A stretch of DNA of 64,000 nt from Amorphus orientalis (GTDB taxonomy: Bacteria > Pseudomonadota > Alphaproteobacteria > Rhizobiales > Amorphaceae). The stretch covers positions 243,605 to 307,604 of the forward strand of contig NZ_JAUSUL010000005.1 of assembly GCF_030814015.1 (NCBI RefSeq). Direction: 5' to 3'. This document shows, one piece after another, positions 19,689 to 29,618 of this stretch. Under the pieces are notes generated by a model. The model saw only the letters and a list, made by a program, of their open reading frames with translations. It was not told the origin of the DNA and did no database searches. Position 1 is the first letter of the stretch. Every line of letters starts with the position of its first letter. A program made the position numbers and the translations under genes.

Positions 19689-20888
19689 ATGGGTGGTTGG
19701 CTTTCGGCCACGTTCGGATTGGAACCCGGCTTCGCGAGCGGCGTCGGCTTCGTGGTGACGCTTGCGCTCCTGGCGGCGATCGTCTGGGCGATCGTTACGG
19801 TCGCGCGCAACAGCGGCTTCGGCCGCTTCGGCCGGCCCAAACGCAGCCGGCAGCCGCGCCTCGCGGTCATGGACGTGACCGAGGTCGATCACCGGCGCCG
19901 CCTCGTGCTGGTGCGCCGCGATCACGTCGAGCATCTGATCCTGATCGGCGGTCCCTCCGATGTGGTCGTGGAGGAGAGCATCCTGCGCGCCGGCGCGGGC
20001 GATCAGACCTGGTCCCAGGGCGAGCGGACCCTCGAGCCCGTGGCGGACGGTGCGGCCGCAGAGCCGGCCCCGACGCCCGCCGCGGCCGCCGCCCCGGCGG
20101 AGACGGCCGTCCCCCCGCAGGCCGCACCGGCGGCTGCCGATCCCGAACCGCGGGCCCGCCCCGCACCGGCTGCCCGGGCACCGTCGCGCGAAGGCGAGGC
20201 CAGGAGGGCAGCATCCCCGCAGCGCAGCTTTGCACCGCGCCCCGTGCCCCAGCCCCAGGCCGAGACCGGTGCCGATCCCTCCGACCAGCCGCGCCCGCAG
20301 CGCCCGACCGACCCTGCCAACGATCCGCGCCGGCGCTTTCGCGAAGCCGGCAAGCCTGAGACGGCCGGCGCCGCGCGCAGCAGTGAACAGGCCGCCAGCC
20401 GCTGGACCCGCTCCGAATCAACGCCGGGCGCTACGCCGCGCTCCGCGGCCGGTGCGCCGTCTGCGACCCGGAGCCCCGCACCCGATGCCGGGCGCGGCAT
20501 GGCGCCCCGGACCACCCCGACCGCGTCCCGACCGGCGGCGACGGCGGCCCCCAAGGGCCCCGCACCCGTGCCGGTCCCGGTTCCCGGACAGGGATCCGGG
20601 TCCGAAGAGGATGCGCCGACGGTCGTGATGCCCCAGGAGGAGCGCCAGGACGCCGCCGCGACAGCCCCGGAAACGGCCGAAGCGCAGACCCCTGCCGCCG
20701 ACAAGCCAACCCAGGGCCAGACAGTGTCGCCGTCCGCGCCGACCGCAGACCCCACGGCGCCCACCCCGGAGTCCGACCCGTCGGCATCCTCTCAGGAGTC
20801 GACCTCCGAATCGGACGAGGACGACGGCATCCTGGATCTCGAGGACGAGATGGCCCGGCTGCTCAAGGGCGTCGGCGGCAGCCGCTGA
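19689..20888 (+). CDS. FliO-like membrane protein with long Pro/Ala-rich tail
   Basis: 399 residues from the ATG at 19689 (GGGGGTAGG upstream). One membrane helix at about residues 18-40 (VVTLALLAAIVWAIVTV) is followed by a FliO-type cytoplasmic domain: RLAVMDVTEVDHRRRLVLVRRDHVEHLILIGG, the core of the flagellar-export FliO family. After residue about 110 the protein is a low-complexity Ala/Pro/Thr tail ending in an acidic segment (DEDDGILDLEDEMARLLKG). No other flagellar gene is in the window. In related genomes a FliO-domain gene of this kind sits between cckA and dksA, so a flagellar role should not be assumed. Divergent from cckA. Confidence 0.75.
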   Translation: MGGWLSATFGLEPGFASGVGFVVTLALLAAIVWAIVTVARNSGFGRFGRPKRSRQPRLAVMDVTEVDHRRRLVLVRRDHVEHLILIGGPSDVVVEESILRAGAGDQTWSQGERTLEPVADGAAAEPAPTPAAAAAPAETAVPPQAAPAAADPEPRARPAPAARAPSREGEARRAASPQRSFAPRPVPQPQAETGADPSDQPRPQRPTDPANDPRRRFREAGKPETAGAARSSEQAASRWTRSESTPGATPRSAAGAPSATRSPAPDAGRGMAPRTTPTASRPAATAAPKGPAPVPVPVPGQGSGSEEDAPTVVMPQEERQDAAATAPETAEAQTPAADKPTQGQTVSPSAPTADPTAPTPESDPSASSQESTSESDEDDGILDLEDEMARLLKGVGGSR

Positions 20889-20995
20889 CCCACGCTCGCT
20901 TCCGCCCCGCTCCGTCGTCCCCCCGGGATCGCGGAGCGGGCCGGACGAACCGATCGGCCACGTTCCGGCTGATCTCACCCGGCACGCCCCCGGAC

Positions 20996-21025
20996 AAAAA
21001 AAGGGCCGGACTCCCTCCGGAGCCC
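20996..21025 (-). terminator. Intrinsic terminator of dksA
   Basis: On the minus strand GGGCTCCGGAGGGAGTCCGGCCC (21025-21003) forms a GC-rich hairpin followed by seven T (21002-20996), about 65 bases after the dksA stop. Confidence 0.8.
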
Positions 21026-21091
21026 GCCGCGTCGTCAGTCGGGAGCACGGTCATGGCCTAGGCCCGCCGTCGCCCCTCTGGCAGTCTCGCC

Positions 21092-21508
21092 TCAATCGTC
21101 GCGATAGATGCGCTCGCGACGTTCGTGCTGTTCCTGAGCCTCGATCGAGAGTGTCGCGATCGGGCGGGCATCGAGGCGCTTGAGCGAAATCGGCTCGCCC
21201 GTCTCCTCGCAATAGCCGTAGCTGCCGTCTTCGATCCGCTGCAGCGCCGCGTCGATCTTCGCGATCAACTTGCGCTGTCGGTCCCGGGCCCTCAGTTCGA
21301 TCGCCCGGTCGGTTTCCGACGAGGCACGATCGGCCAGGTCGGGATGGTTGCTGGAGTCCTCTTGGAGTTGCTCGAGCGTCTCCTTCGCCTCCCGCAGGAT
21401 GTCATCCTTCCATGCGAGCAGCTTTTTGCGGAAATACGCCCGCTGCCGTTCATTCATGAACGGCTCGTCCTCCGAGGGTCGATAGTCTACGTCGATCTCA
21501 ACCGCCAT
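21092..21508 (-). CDS. dksA: RNA polymerase-binding transcription factor DksA
   Basis: Binds the RNA polymerase secondary channel and with ppGpp tunes rRNA and amino-acid promoters. The ATG at 21508 (MAVEIDVDYRPSEDEPFMN) has a GAGGA site upstream and gives 138 residues. The central coiled coil carries the DxxDxA-type tip (HPDLADRASSETDRAIELR). The C-terminal zinc-finger region retains one cysteine (YGYCEETGEPI, then LDARPIATL), so it cannot bind zinc the E. coli way; this is usual in rhizobial DksA. A terminator follows. Confidence 0.95.
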   Translation of the reverse strand: MAVEIDVDYRPSEDEPFMNERQRAYFRKKLLAWKDDILREAKETLEQLQEDSSNHPDLADRASSETDRAIELRARDRQRKLIAKIDAALQRIEDGSYGYCEETGEPISLKRLDARPIATLSIEAQEQHERRERIYRDD

Positions 21509-21737
21509 GAAGCGTCCTCGGCACGCGCTGAAAGCGGCGCCTTTATAGCGATGGCCCACCCGAACGACAACGGCATTGCGAGCGCCTTTTCACATCCTTT
21601 GCGCGTTGCCGCCTCGAACCGCACCTGATGCGCCCGGCCGGCGCAAAGGTTTGCGGGGGTTCGGGGATCGTATATGCGTGACGAAACGGATCCGGCCCCA
21701 AGACGGATCCCGCCGCTCCCGATCTGCGAGGTTGAGA

Positions 21738-22583
<846 letters not shown>

Positions 22584-22587
22584 CCTC

Positions 22588-23103
22588 ATGCTGAAGCTGA
22601 TGCTTCTGCGGCACGCCAAGTCGTCCTGGTCGGACCCGGCGATGACCGATCACGCCCGGCCGCTGAACGATCGCGGCCGGCAGGCCGCCCCGCTCATGGG
22701 GCGGCACATGGCCCGCCTCGGTCTCGTGCCCGACCGCATTCTGTGCTCTACGGCGCTGAGGGCACGGGAGACCCTCGCCGGTATCCTGCCCGCCTTTTCC
22801 GCGGCGATGTCCATCGCGATCACCGACGATCTCTACGACGCGTCCTCCACCCGGATCGCCGAGACCGTCCGCCAGTCCGGCGGCGACGCCGGCACGCTTC
22901 TCGTGATCGGGCACAATCCCGGCATGCAGGAGACTGCGGCCGGGCTCGTGGAGAGCGGAGACAGCGCGCTGATGGGGCAGATGATCGGCCACTATCCGAC
23001 CGCCGCCCTCGCCGTGATCGATTTCGACCTGCCGCGCTGGGCCGACCTCACCGCGGCCAGCGGCCATCTCGCCGCCTTCATGCGGCCGAAGGACCTCGGC
23101 TAG
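22588..23103 (+). CDS. SixA-like histidine phosphatase
   Basis: Small member of the histidine-phosphatase (phosphoglycerate-mutase-like) superfamily, 171 residues. The catalytic RHG motif appears as LMLLRHAKSSW at the N-terminus, the second conserved Arg region as CSTALRARETL, and the second catalytic His as VIGHNPGMQE. SixA dephosphorylates phospho-histidine in phosphorelays; whether this protein does so is inferred only from family. It is 4 bases downstream of the MoxR gene. Confidence 0.85.
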   Translation: MLKLMLLRHAKSSWSDPAMTDHARPLNDRGRQAAPLMGRHMARLGLVPDRILCSTALRARETLAGILPAFSAAMSIAITDDLYDASSTRIAETVRQSGGDAGTLLVIGHNPGMQETAAGLVESGDSALMGQMIGHYPTAALAVIDFDLPRWADLTAASGHLAAFMRPKDLG

Positions 23104-23132
23104 AGCCGGCCGCGCCCTGGTCGCAAAAGGCG

Positions 23133-23744
23133 CTAGTGCCGCGCGACGATGACTGCGGCGGCCCCCGCAATGGCCGCAGCGGCGCTGCGGTTCATCACCT
23201 TGAGCGCCCTCGGATTGCGCAGCACCTTCCGGGCCCGGCTGGCGAGCGCGATGTAGGGAATCACCACCGCATAGAGCACCACGACCGTCACCACGGCCAG
23301 GACGCCGTAGGACTGCACCGTCACCGAGTGGAGATCCACCACCGTGGGCAGCAGCGCCATGTAGAAGATGATGGTCTTCGGGTTGCCGAGCGTGATGGTG
23401 AAACCCGACAGGAAGGACGGCCAGAAGCCCGCCCCCTGGCGCGCGTGGACCGCCTCGGGATCGATACCGGCGCGCCAGAAATGCCAGGCAAGCCAGGCCA
23501 GATAGGCGGCACCGGCAAGGCGCACGACCACGAACACCTCGCCGAACAGATCCGCGATGGCGGCAAGGCCGAGCACGGCCAGCGTCAGGTAGGTCAGGTC
23601 GCCCAGGACCAGGCCGTTCATGAAGTAGAACGCCGGCCGGAAGCCGGAGCCCAGCGCCTTGCCGACGCTCGCGGCGATACCGGGTCCGGGGATCGCCGCC
23701 GCGATCGCCAGCGCGACCGCATAAGGCAGGTAGTCGAGAAGCAT
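23133..23744 (-). CDS. LysE/RhtB family amino-acid exporter
   Basis: Inner-membrane efflux carrier, 203 residues, about six hydrophobic segments. The N-terminal family signature appears as AAAIPGPGIAASVGKALGSGF, followed by FYFMNGLVLGDLTYL; later GNPKTIIFYMALLPTVVDL is the usual second conserved block. Substrate cannot be read from the sequence; relatives export basic or neutral amino acids. Convergent with the phosphatase gene and 40 bases upstream of the kinase gene on the same strand. Confidence 0.88.
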   Translation of the reverse strand: MLLDYLPYAVALAIAAAIPGPGIAASVGKALGSGFRPAFYFMNGLVLGDLTYLTLAVLGLAAIADLFGEVFVVVRLAGAAYLAWLAWHFWRAGIDPEAVHARQGAGFWPSFLSGFTITLGNPKTIIFYMALLPTVVDLHSVTVQSYGVLAVVTVVVLYAVVIPYIALASRARKVLRNPRALKVMNRSAAAAIAGAAAVIVARH

Positions 23745-23785
23745 GAAGGAATGTCCGTGCGAAGGGAAACGGCAGCGGCCGCGTG

Positions 23786-24877
23786 TCAGTCCTTACGGAA
23801 TTCCAGCCAGATTGCCAGCCCGCCTTTGGACGAATTGATGTTGAGCTCGCTCTGAAGCTCCGCGCAGATCACGCGGGCGATCTTGATTCCGATGCCGCCG
23901 GTCTCAGTGGGTGCGCCGGCCGGGATCCCCACCCCGGTGTCCCGGCAGACGAGACGGACGGCCCGTCCTCCGTCAGCCGGCCCGATCTCGATACGCACCT
24001 TGCCTTCGCGACCGTCAGGAAAGGCATGCTTGAAGGCATTCGCGGCGAATTCGTTGACCAGGGTCCCGACCGCGACCGCCTGGCGGGACGAGACCTCGAT
24101 CGGTTTCAGGTCCAGTTCGAGCGTCACCCAGGGCGGCGCGGAGGGGCCGAAATGGCCGGCCAGATTGCCGATATAGTGGTCGAGCTGGATGACCGGCCCC
24201 GCATCGACCCGGTGCAGTTCGGCATGCAGCGCCGACACGGCCTCGATCCGGGAACGGACCGTGCTCAACGCTTCCCTGGTCTCGTCGGCCTGCGCCTGCC
24301 GGTCGAGGATGCGGATCAGCGGCGAGATCGCCTGCAGCGAGTTCTTGACCCGGTGATCCACCTCCTGGCGCAGCGTGGCCGCCACCCGAAGCGCCCTGCG
24401 CATGTCGAGCTGGGCCATCACCTGCCGGGCGAGCACGCGCAGCGTGTCGCGTTGGAGCGGCGTGAGTCTGTTCGGCTTGTAATCGAGGACGCACAGCGTT
24501 CCGATCGGCAGGTCGTCGTCGGTCATCAGCAGCGAGCCCGCATAGAAGCGCAGACCGTTCTTTCCGAAACACAGCGGATTGTCCCGTGTGCGCGGATCTT
24601 CGAGCGTGTCGGGGATTTCCACGAAGTCGTTCGCGACGATCACGTGGGCGCAGATCGACGTGCTGAGCGGCGTCTCGGGGACGCTGAGCCCGACCTCCGC
24701 CTTGAACCACTCGCGGTCGGCGTCCACCAGGCCGACCAGCGCGATCGGAACCTCGCAGATTTCGGATGCGAGTTTGGCGATGTCGTCGAAATCCTGCTCC
24801 GGATCCGTGTCCAGGATCTCGAAGGAGTGAAGCACCTTCAGGCGCTCGGATTCGCGGGGGTGAAGGGAAGCTTTCAT
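23786..24877 (-). CDS. GAF-domain sensor histidine kinase of the HWE/HisKA_2 class
   Basis: Soluble sensor kinase, 363 residues from the ATG at 24877. An N-terminal GAF domain spans about residues 25-165 (CEVPIALVGLVDADREWFK, CAHVIVANDFVEIPDT, PIGTLCVLD). Then HisKA_2 with the phospho-acceptor motif EVDHRVKNSLQAI, and an HATPase with N-box LVNEFAANAFKHAFP, CRDTGVGIP and GIGIKIARVICAEL. GAF-HWE kinases of this pattern often sense light or redox or feed the general stress response; there is no PhyR/EcfG here. No response regulator is adjacent. No clear ribosome site precedes the start, so it could shift. Confidence 0.87.
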   Translation of the reverse strand: MKASLHPRESERLKVLHSFEILDTDPEQDFDDIAKLASEICEVPIALVGLVDADREWFKAEVGLSVPETPLSTSICAHVIVANDFVEIPDTLEDPRTRDNPLCFGKNGLRFYAGSLLMTDDDLPIGTLCVLDYKPNRLTPLQRDTLRVLARQVMAQLDMRRALRVAATLRQEVDHRVKNSLQAISPLIRILDRQAQADETREALSTVRSRIEAVSALHAELHRVDAGPVIQLDHYIGNLAGHFGPSAPPWVTLELDLKPIEVSSRQAVAVGTLVNEFAANAFKHAFPDGREGKVRIEIGPADGGRAVRLVCRDTGVGIPAGAPTETGGIGIKIARVICAELQSELNINSSKGGLAIWLEFRKD

Positions 24878-25174
24878 CGGGAGGTCGCGGTTTGCGCCGG
24901 AGCGTCGGCGGGGCAGGACAGAATACGGAGGCGATCGGAGGCTGAATGCTGCAGCTCCATGCGATGAAGCCTTTTTAAGAATCTGCTGAAATATGTCGAC
25001 CGGAAATGCCGGTCCGGCGCGCCGACGACCGTCATTGCAGGTCCGGATCTTCCGTCTGCGCCCCTCAATGCCCATGTTGAGAGCGGCTTGGCCGCCCTCG
25101 GCCGCGCCCCCAATGACCCGATCCCGCCCGCGGATACATCCGTCCCCCCGTCAGGAGCGTAGCCCGAACACCGC

Positions 25175-26626
25175 ATGAAGCTCACCACCCTGACAGACGA
25201 GGCGCGGCTGGCGCTCGGAACCCTTGCAAGCCGCACCGGCGGCCTCGTGTCCCCGAGCCTGAGGCTCGGCGTCACCGGCCTGGCTCGGTCCGGCAAGACG
25301 GTGTTTCTGACCGCCCTGGTGCACAACCTGCTTCACGGCGGCCGCCTGCCCGTGTTCGCGCCCTACGCCGAGGGCCGGCTCGCCCGCGCCCGGCTGCAGC
25401 CTCAGCCCGACGACGCGGTGCCGCGGTTTGCCTACGAGGACCATGTCCGCGCCCTGATCGACAAGCGCATCTGGCCGGAATCGACCCGCCGCATCGCCGA
25501 ACTCCGGGTGACGATCGAGTACGAATCCGCCTCCTTCCTGAACCGCAACATCGGGCCGGGCCGGCTGCATCTCGATCTCGTGGACTATCCCGGCGAGTGG
25601 CTGCTGGACCTGCCGCTCCTCACCAAGGACTACCGGACCTGGGCGGCGGAATCGCTCGCCGAGGCGCGCCGTCCGATCCATGCCGAAAGCGCGACCCGCT
25701 GGCTGTCCGCCGTTTCCGAGGCCGATGCCGGCGCGAGCGCCGACGAGGAGAGAGCCGCGACGCTGGCCGAGGCGTTCACCGGATACCTCAAGGCCGTGCG
25801 GGAGGAAGACACCACCCCGCTCGCCTTTCCGCCAGGCCGCTTCCTCATGCCGGGCGACCTGGAAGGCTCCCCGGCGCTCACCTTCGCGCCGCTCGATCCG
25901 CCGTCCGGAGCCCAAGTTCCCGACAGCCTCTGGGCGATGATGGAGCGCCGCTACGAGGCCTACAAATCCCATGTGGTCCGGCCCTTCTTCCGCGACCACT
26001 TCGCCCGGCTCGACCGGCAGATCGTGCTGGTCGACGTGCTCGCCGCCCTCAACGCCGGTCCGGAGGCCGTGCGCGCGCTGCAGACCTCGCTTGAGGAGAT
26101 CCTCGGCTGTTTCCGGCCGGGCCGCCTGTCCTGGCTGACCCGGCTGGTCGACCGCCGCGTCGACCGGCTGATGTTCGCCGCTACCAAGGCCGATCACGTC
26201 CACCACACCGACCACGACCGGCTGGAGGCGATTCTGGAGACGCTGGTGGAACAGGCCCGGGTCCGGGCCGGCTCCGCCGGCGCCGAAGTCGACGTGGCCG
26301 CGATCGCCGCCGTCCGCGCCACCCGGGAAGGCCGGGTGCGCCAGAACGGCGACACCCTGCCGGCGATCATCGGCACGCCGCTTCCCGGCGAGCGCGTCGA
26401 CGGCACCGTTTACGACGGGGAGAGCGAGATCGCCCTGTTTCCGGGCGACCTGCCCAAGGACCCCCGCGCCGTGCTGGGCGAGGCCGCCGGCGACGCCGGT
26501 GCGCTGGCCTTCCTGCGCTTCCGTCCTCCCCTTCTGGAGGAGACCGCCGGCGGCGCGACCCTGTCCCTTCCCCATATCCGGCTCGACCGGGTGTTCCAGT
26601 TCCTGATCGGAGACCGACTGGCATGA
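25175..26626 (+). CDS. ycjX: YcjX-family P-loop NTPase
   Basis: DUF463/YcjX-type nucleotide-binding protein, 483 residues. The P-loop is VTGLARSGKTVFLTALVHNL near residue 33, followed by LHGGRLPVFAP; other conserved segments are HLDLVDYPGEWLLDLPLL, VRPFFRDHFARLDRQIVLVDVL and FAATKADHVHH. It overlaps ycjF by 4 bases. This pair is conserved widely and in E. coli is induced under envelope stress; the biochemical role is unknown. Start is an ATG without a strong ribosome site, in a 297-base gap opposite the kinase gene. Confidence 0.9.
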   Translation: MKLTTLTDEARLALGTLASRTGGLVSPSLRLGVTGLARSGKTVFLTALVHNLLHGGRLPVFAPYAEGRLARARLQPQPDDAVPRFAYEDHVRALIDKRIWPESTRRIAELRVTIEYESASFLNRNIGPGRLHLDLVDYPGEWLLDLPLLTKDYRTWAAESLAEARRPIHAESATRWLSAVSEADAGASADEERAATLAEAFTGYLKAVREEDTTPLAFPPGRFLMPGDLEGSPALTFAPLDPPSGAQVPDSLWAMMERRYEAYKSHVVRPFFRDHFARLDRQIVLVDVLAALNAGPEAVRALQTSLEEILGCFRPGRLSWLTRLVDRRVDRLMFAATKADHVHHTDHDRLEAILETLVEQARVRAGSAGAEVDVAAIAAVRATREGRVRQNGDTLPAIIGTPLPGERVDGTVYDGESEIALFPGDLPKDPRAVLGEAAGDAGALAFLRFRPPLLEETAGGATLSLPHIRLDRVFQFLIGDRLA

Positions 26627-27648
26627 GCGGGCCGCGCCGTCCCACAGCATTCCGGGTCGAGGACGCCGAACCGTCCGCCACGCCACCGCCGTTCGAGACG
26701 GGGCCGGAGGAAGCCTTCGCGGAGGCGGAGACCGGCGGCGATCTGGTCCCCCGCGACGATCCGGCCGCCGGCGTCCGCCGGCGCGGCTGGTCGCTGGGCA
26801 CGATCTTCACCGTCGGGCTCGGCGGCCTCGTTTCGCTGGGCGTCGGCTTCGCCATCGACCGGCTGATCGCGGACCTCTTCGACCGGGCTCCCTGGCTCGG
26901 CTGGGTCGCCCTCGTGCTTGCCGCCATGGCGGCGGTGGGTGCCCTCGGCCTGGTCATCAAGGAGGTGGTCGCCCTTCGTAAGATCGCGAAGATCGAAAAT
27001 CTCCGCCTCGACGGACAGGGAGCCGCCGATGCCGACGACCGGGAGGCCGCGCTCAAGGTCTGCCGGCAGCTGAGTGCGCTTTACTCCGCGCGCGCATCGA
27101 CCGCGCGCGGCCGCGCCGCCCTCGCCGCGCACATGGACGAAATCATCGACGGACGCGACCTGATCGGGCTCGCCGAGCGGGAGGTGCTGAGCCCCATCGA
27201 CGCCCAGGCCCGGGCGATGGTGATGGCCTCGGCCAAGCGGGTGTCGGTGGTGACCGCACTCTCGCCGCGCGCCCTGGTCGACATCCTCTATGTCGCGGTG
27301 GAGGCGTTCCGCCTGATGCGCAGGCTGGCCGCGCTTTATGCGGGCCGGCCCGGCACGCTCGGCTTCCTGCGGCTCGCCCGCCACACCATCCAGCACCTGG
27401 CCGTCACCGGCGGCATGGCGGCCGGCGATTCGCTACTGCACGAGGTGGTCGGCGGCTCGGTGGTCTCGCGGCTGTCCACCCGCATGGGAGAAGGCGTCGT
27501 CAACGGGCTGATGACCGCCCGGCTGGGGCTCGCCGCCATCGACGTGTGCCGCCCGCTGCCCTTCGTGAAGACCCGCCGGCCCCGCGTCTCCGACATCGTC
27601 TCGGAGCTGGGCTCGTTCGCCGGCGAGGAGGCGAAGGGAAAGAAATGA
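26623..27648 (+). CDS. ycjF: YcjF-family inner-membrane protein (TIGR01620/DUF697)
   Basis: 341 residues, starting inside the ycjX stop (ATGA overlap), which implies coupled translation. A polar N-terminus is followed by two hydrophobic segments near residues 60-80 and 92-115 (GWVALVLAAMAAVGALGLVI), then a soluble region and the DUF697-like C-terminus (SVVTALSPRALVDILYV, then MTARLGLAAIDVCRPLPF). Likely tethers YcjX to the membrane, which is inference from the conserved pairing. Confidence 0.88.
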   Translation: MSGPRRPTAFRVEDAEPSATPPPFETGPEEAFAEAETGGDLVPRDDPAAGVRRRGWSLGTIFTVGLGGLVSLGVGFAIDRLIADLFDRAPWLGWVALVLAAMAAVGALGLVIKEVVALRKIAKIENLRLDGQGAADADDREAALKVCRQLSALYSARASTARGRAALAAHMDEIIDGRDLIGLAEREVLSPIDAQARAMVMASAKRVSVVTALSPRALVDILYVAVEAFRLMRRLAALYAGRPGTLGFLRLARHTIQHLAVTGGMAAGDSLLHEVVGGSVVSRLSTRMGEGVVNGLMTARLGLAAIDVCRPLPFVKTRRPRVSDIVSELGSFAGEEAKGKK

Positions 27649-27690
27649 GGGCGTGAGGACGCGCTTCGCGGGCAGCGGCCGTTTTACACT

Positions 27691-27835
27691 CCGCTCATTC
27701 CCGCGAGAGCGGGAATCCATACGGCATTTCAGCAGCTTGACCGCTCCGCCTCATTGCACACCGCCTGTCCTGGCCGTCCATGGCCAAGTCTGGACGCTGA
27801 CTCAGTATGGACTCCCGCTCTCGCGGAAGTGAGCG
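27691..27835. repeat. 145-bp element: two inverted 31-bp hairpins
   Basis: CGCTCATTCCCGCGAGAGCG...CCATAC at 27691-27721 contains the perfect stem ATTCCCGC-GAGA-GCGGGAAT (27696-27715). Its inverted relative GTATGGACTCCCGCTCTCGC...GAGCG lies at 27805-27835. Same paired architecture as 13888-13985. The region 27649-27901 contains nothing else. Confidence 0.7.
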
Positions 27836-27901
27836 GAGAATTGGGCTGACGAATCAGACCCCACGCAGCCGTCTTGTCCGAGCCGGAACCGAAAACGCTC
27901 A

Positions 27902-28366
27902 ATGTCCAACCTAATCTTCCGCCCCGCCACCGAGGACGACCTGCCGGAGATCATCGCGATGCTCGCCGACGACCATCTCGGCACATCCCGCGAGAATCCG
28001 GGCCTGCCGCTCGACGAGCGCTACCTTGCCGCCTTCCGGGAGCTCGACGGCGACCCGAACCAGCTCCTGGTGGTCGCCGAGCGCGACGGTAGCGTGGTCG
28101 GAACGATGCAGCTCTCCGTCCTCGCCGGCCTGTCGCGGCTGGGGATGCGGCGCGGCCAGATCGAGGCCGTGCGGATTGCCGCCGCGGAGCGGCGCAGCGG
28201 CCTCGGCGCAAAGCTGATCGAATGGGCGATCGCGGAATTCCGGCGGCGCGGCTGCGGCATGGTGCAGCTCACCACCGACAAAAGCCGCACCGACGCCCAC
28301 CGCTTCTACGAACGGCTCGGCTTCAAGGCGAGCCATGTCGGCATGAAGCTGGATCTGTCCGTTTGA
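27902..28366 (+). CDS. GNAT-family N-acetyltransferase
   Basis: 154 residues with the acetyl-CoA-binding fold. Motif A is RIAAAERRSGLGAKLIEWAI (Q/RxxGxG/A form RRSGLGA); before it come VVGTMQLSVLAGLSRLGMRRGQ and after it LTTDKSRTDAHRFYERLGF, the usual C-terminal block. Substrate unknown. The start follows a repeat element; no close operon partner on either side. Confidence 0.88.
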   Translation: MSNLIFRPATEDDLPEIIAMLADDHLGTSRENPGLPLDERYLAAFRELDGDPNQLLVVAERDGSVVGTMQLSVLAGLSRLGMRRGQIEAVRIAAAERRSGLGAKLIEWAIAEFRRRGCGMVQLTTDKSRTDAHRFYERLGFKASHVGMKLDLSV

Positions 28367-28430
28367 GCCCCCGTGCACCCGCCGACCCGCTGATGTAGGC
28401 TCCCGGCAAACGGTTTCGGAGCGTCCCCTC

Positions 28431-29606
28431 ATGTTCCTCACCTTCTTCACCGACCTGAAGTCCGCCGGCGTGCCTGTGACGCTGCGCGAGTACCTGACCC
28501 TCATGGAGGCGATGGAGGCCGATCTCGCCGACAAGCGGATCGAGGATTTCTACTATCTCTCCCGGGCGATCCTGGTGAAGGACGAGACCAACATCGACCG
28601 GTTCGACCGGGTGTTCGGCCACGTCTTCAAGGGGATCGAGAGCGTCGGCGAAGGGATCGAGGCGGAGATCCCGGAGGAGTGGCTGACCAAGCTCGCCGAA
28701 AAATACCTGACCGAGGAGGAGAAGGCGGAGATCGAGGCGCTCGGCGGCTTCGAGAAGCTGATGGAGACGCTCAAGGAGCGCATGGCCGAGCAGGACAGCC
28801 GCCACCAGGGCGGCTCCAAGTGGATCGGCACGGCCGGCACCTCCCCGTTCGGGGCCTACGGTTACAATCCGGAGGGCGTGCGCATCGGCCAGCACGAAAG
28901 CCGCCACCGGCGCGCGGTGAAGGTCTGGGACCGGCGCGACTTCAAGGACTACGACCACACCGTCGAGATCGGCACCCGCACCATCAAGATCGCGCTGCGC
29001 CGCCTGCGCCGCTTCGCCCGTACGGGGGCGGCCGACGAGCTGGCGCTGGACGACACCATCCGATCGACCGCGGAAAAGGGCTATCTCGACATCCGGATGC
29101 GGCCGGAACGCCGCAACGCGGTGAAGGTGCTTCTTTTTCTCGACGTCGGCGGCTCCATGGACGACCACGTCCGGGTCTGTCAGGAGCTGTTTTCCGCCGC
29201 CCGGATGGAGTTCAAGTCGCTGGAATATTTCTACTTCCACAACTGCCTCTACGAGGGCGTGTGGAAGGACAACACCCGACGCCATTCCGAGCGCATCCCG
29301 ACCTGGGACGTGCTGCACACCTATCCGGCCGATGCCAAGGTGGTCATCGTCGGCGACGCCTCGATGAGCCCCTACGAGATCGCCATGCCGGGCGGCTCGG
29401 TGGAGCACTGGAACGAGGAGGCCGGCCAGGCCTGGCTGGAGCGGCTGGTGCGCACCTATCCGTCGCTCGCCTGGATCAACCCGGTCGCCGAGCGCCACTG
29501 GCGCCACACCATGTCGATCCAGATGATCCAGGACCTGATCGGCAACCGGATGTACCCGCTCACCCTGGACGGCCTCGACGAGGCGATGCGGGCATTGGCG
29601 CGGTAA
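28431..29606 (+). CDS. CoxE-like VWA-domain protein
   Basis: 391 residues. The N-terminal half is Glu/Lys-rich and helical (YLTEEEKAEIEALGGFEKL). The C-terminal half is a von Willebrand A domain whose MIDAS reads FLDVGGSMDDH, with Gly in place of the first Ser; I believe this is normal for this family. Later motifs: YFYFHNCLYEGVW, TWDVLHTYPADAKVVIVGDA, MSPYEIAMPGGSVEHWNEE. Such proteins pair with MoxR ATPases; the probable partner is at 21738-22583. Role otherwise unknown. Confidence 0.88.
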   Translation: MFLTFFTDLKSAGVPVTLREYLTLMEAMEADLADKRIEDFYYLSRAILVKDETNIDRFDRVFGHVFKGIESVGEGIEAEIPEEWLTKLAEKYLTEEEKAEIEALGGFEKLMETLKERMAEQDSRHQGGSKWIGTAGTSPFGAYGYNPEGVRIGQHESRHRRAVKVWDRRDFKDYDHTVEIGTRTIKIALRRLRRFARTGAADELALDDTIRSTAEKGYLDIRMRPERRNAVKVLLFLDVGGSMDDHVRVCQELFSAARMEFKSLEYFYFHNCLYEGVWKDNTRRHSERIPTWDVLHTYPADAKVVIVGDASMSPYEIAMPGGSVEHWNEEAGQAWLERLVRTYPSLAWINPVAERHWRHTMSIQMIQDLIGNRMYPLTLDGLDEAMRALAR

Positions 29607-29618
29607 GCGCCAACCTCC

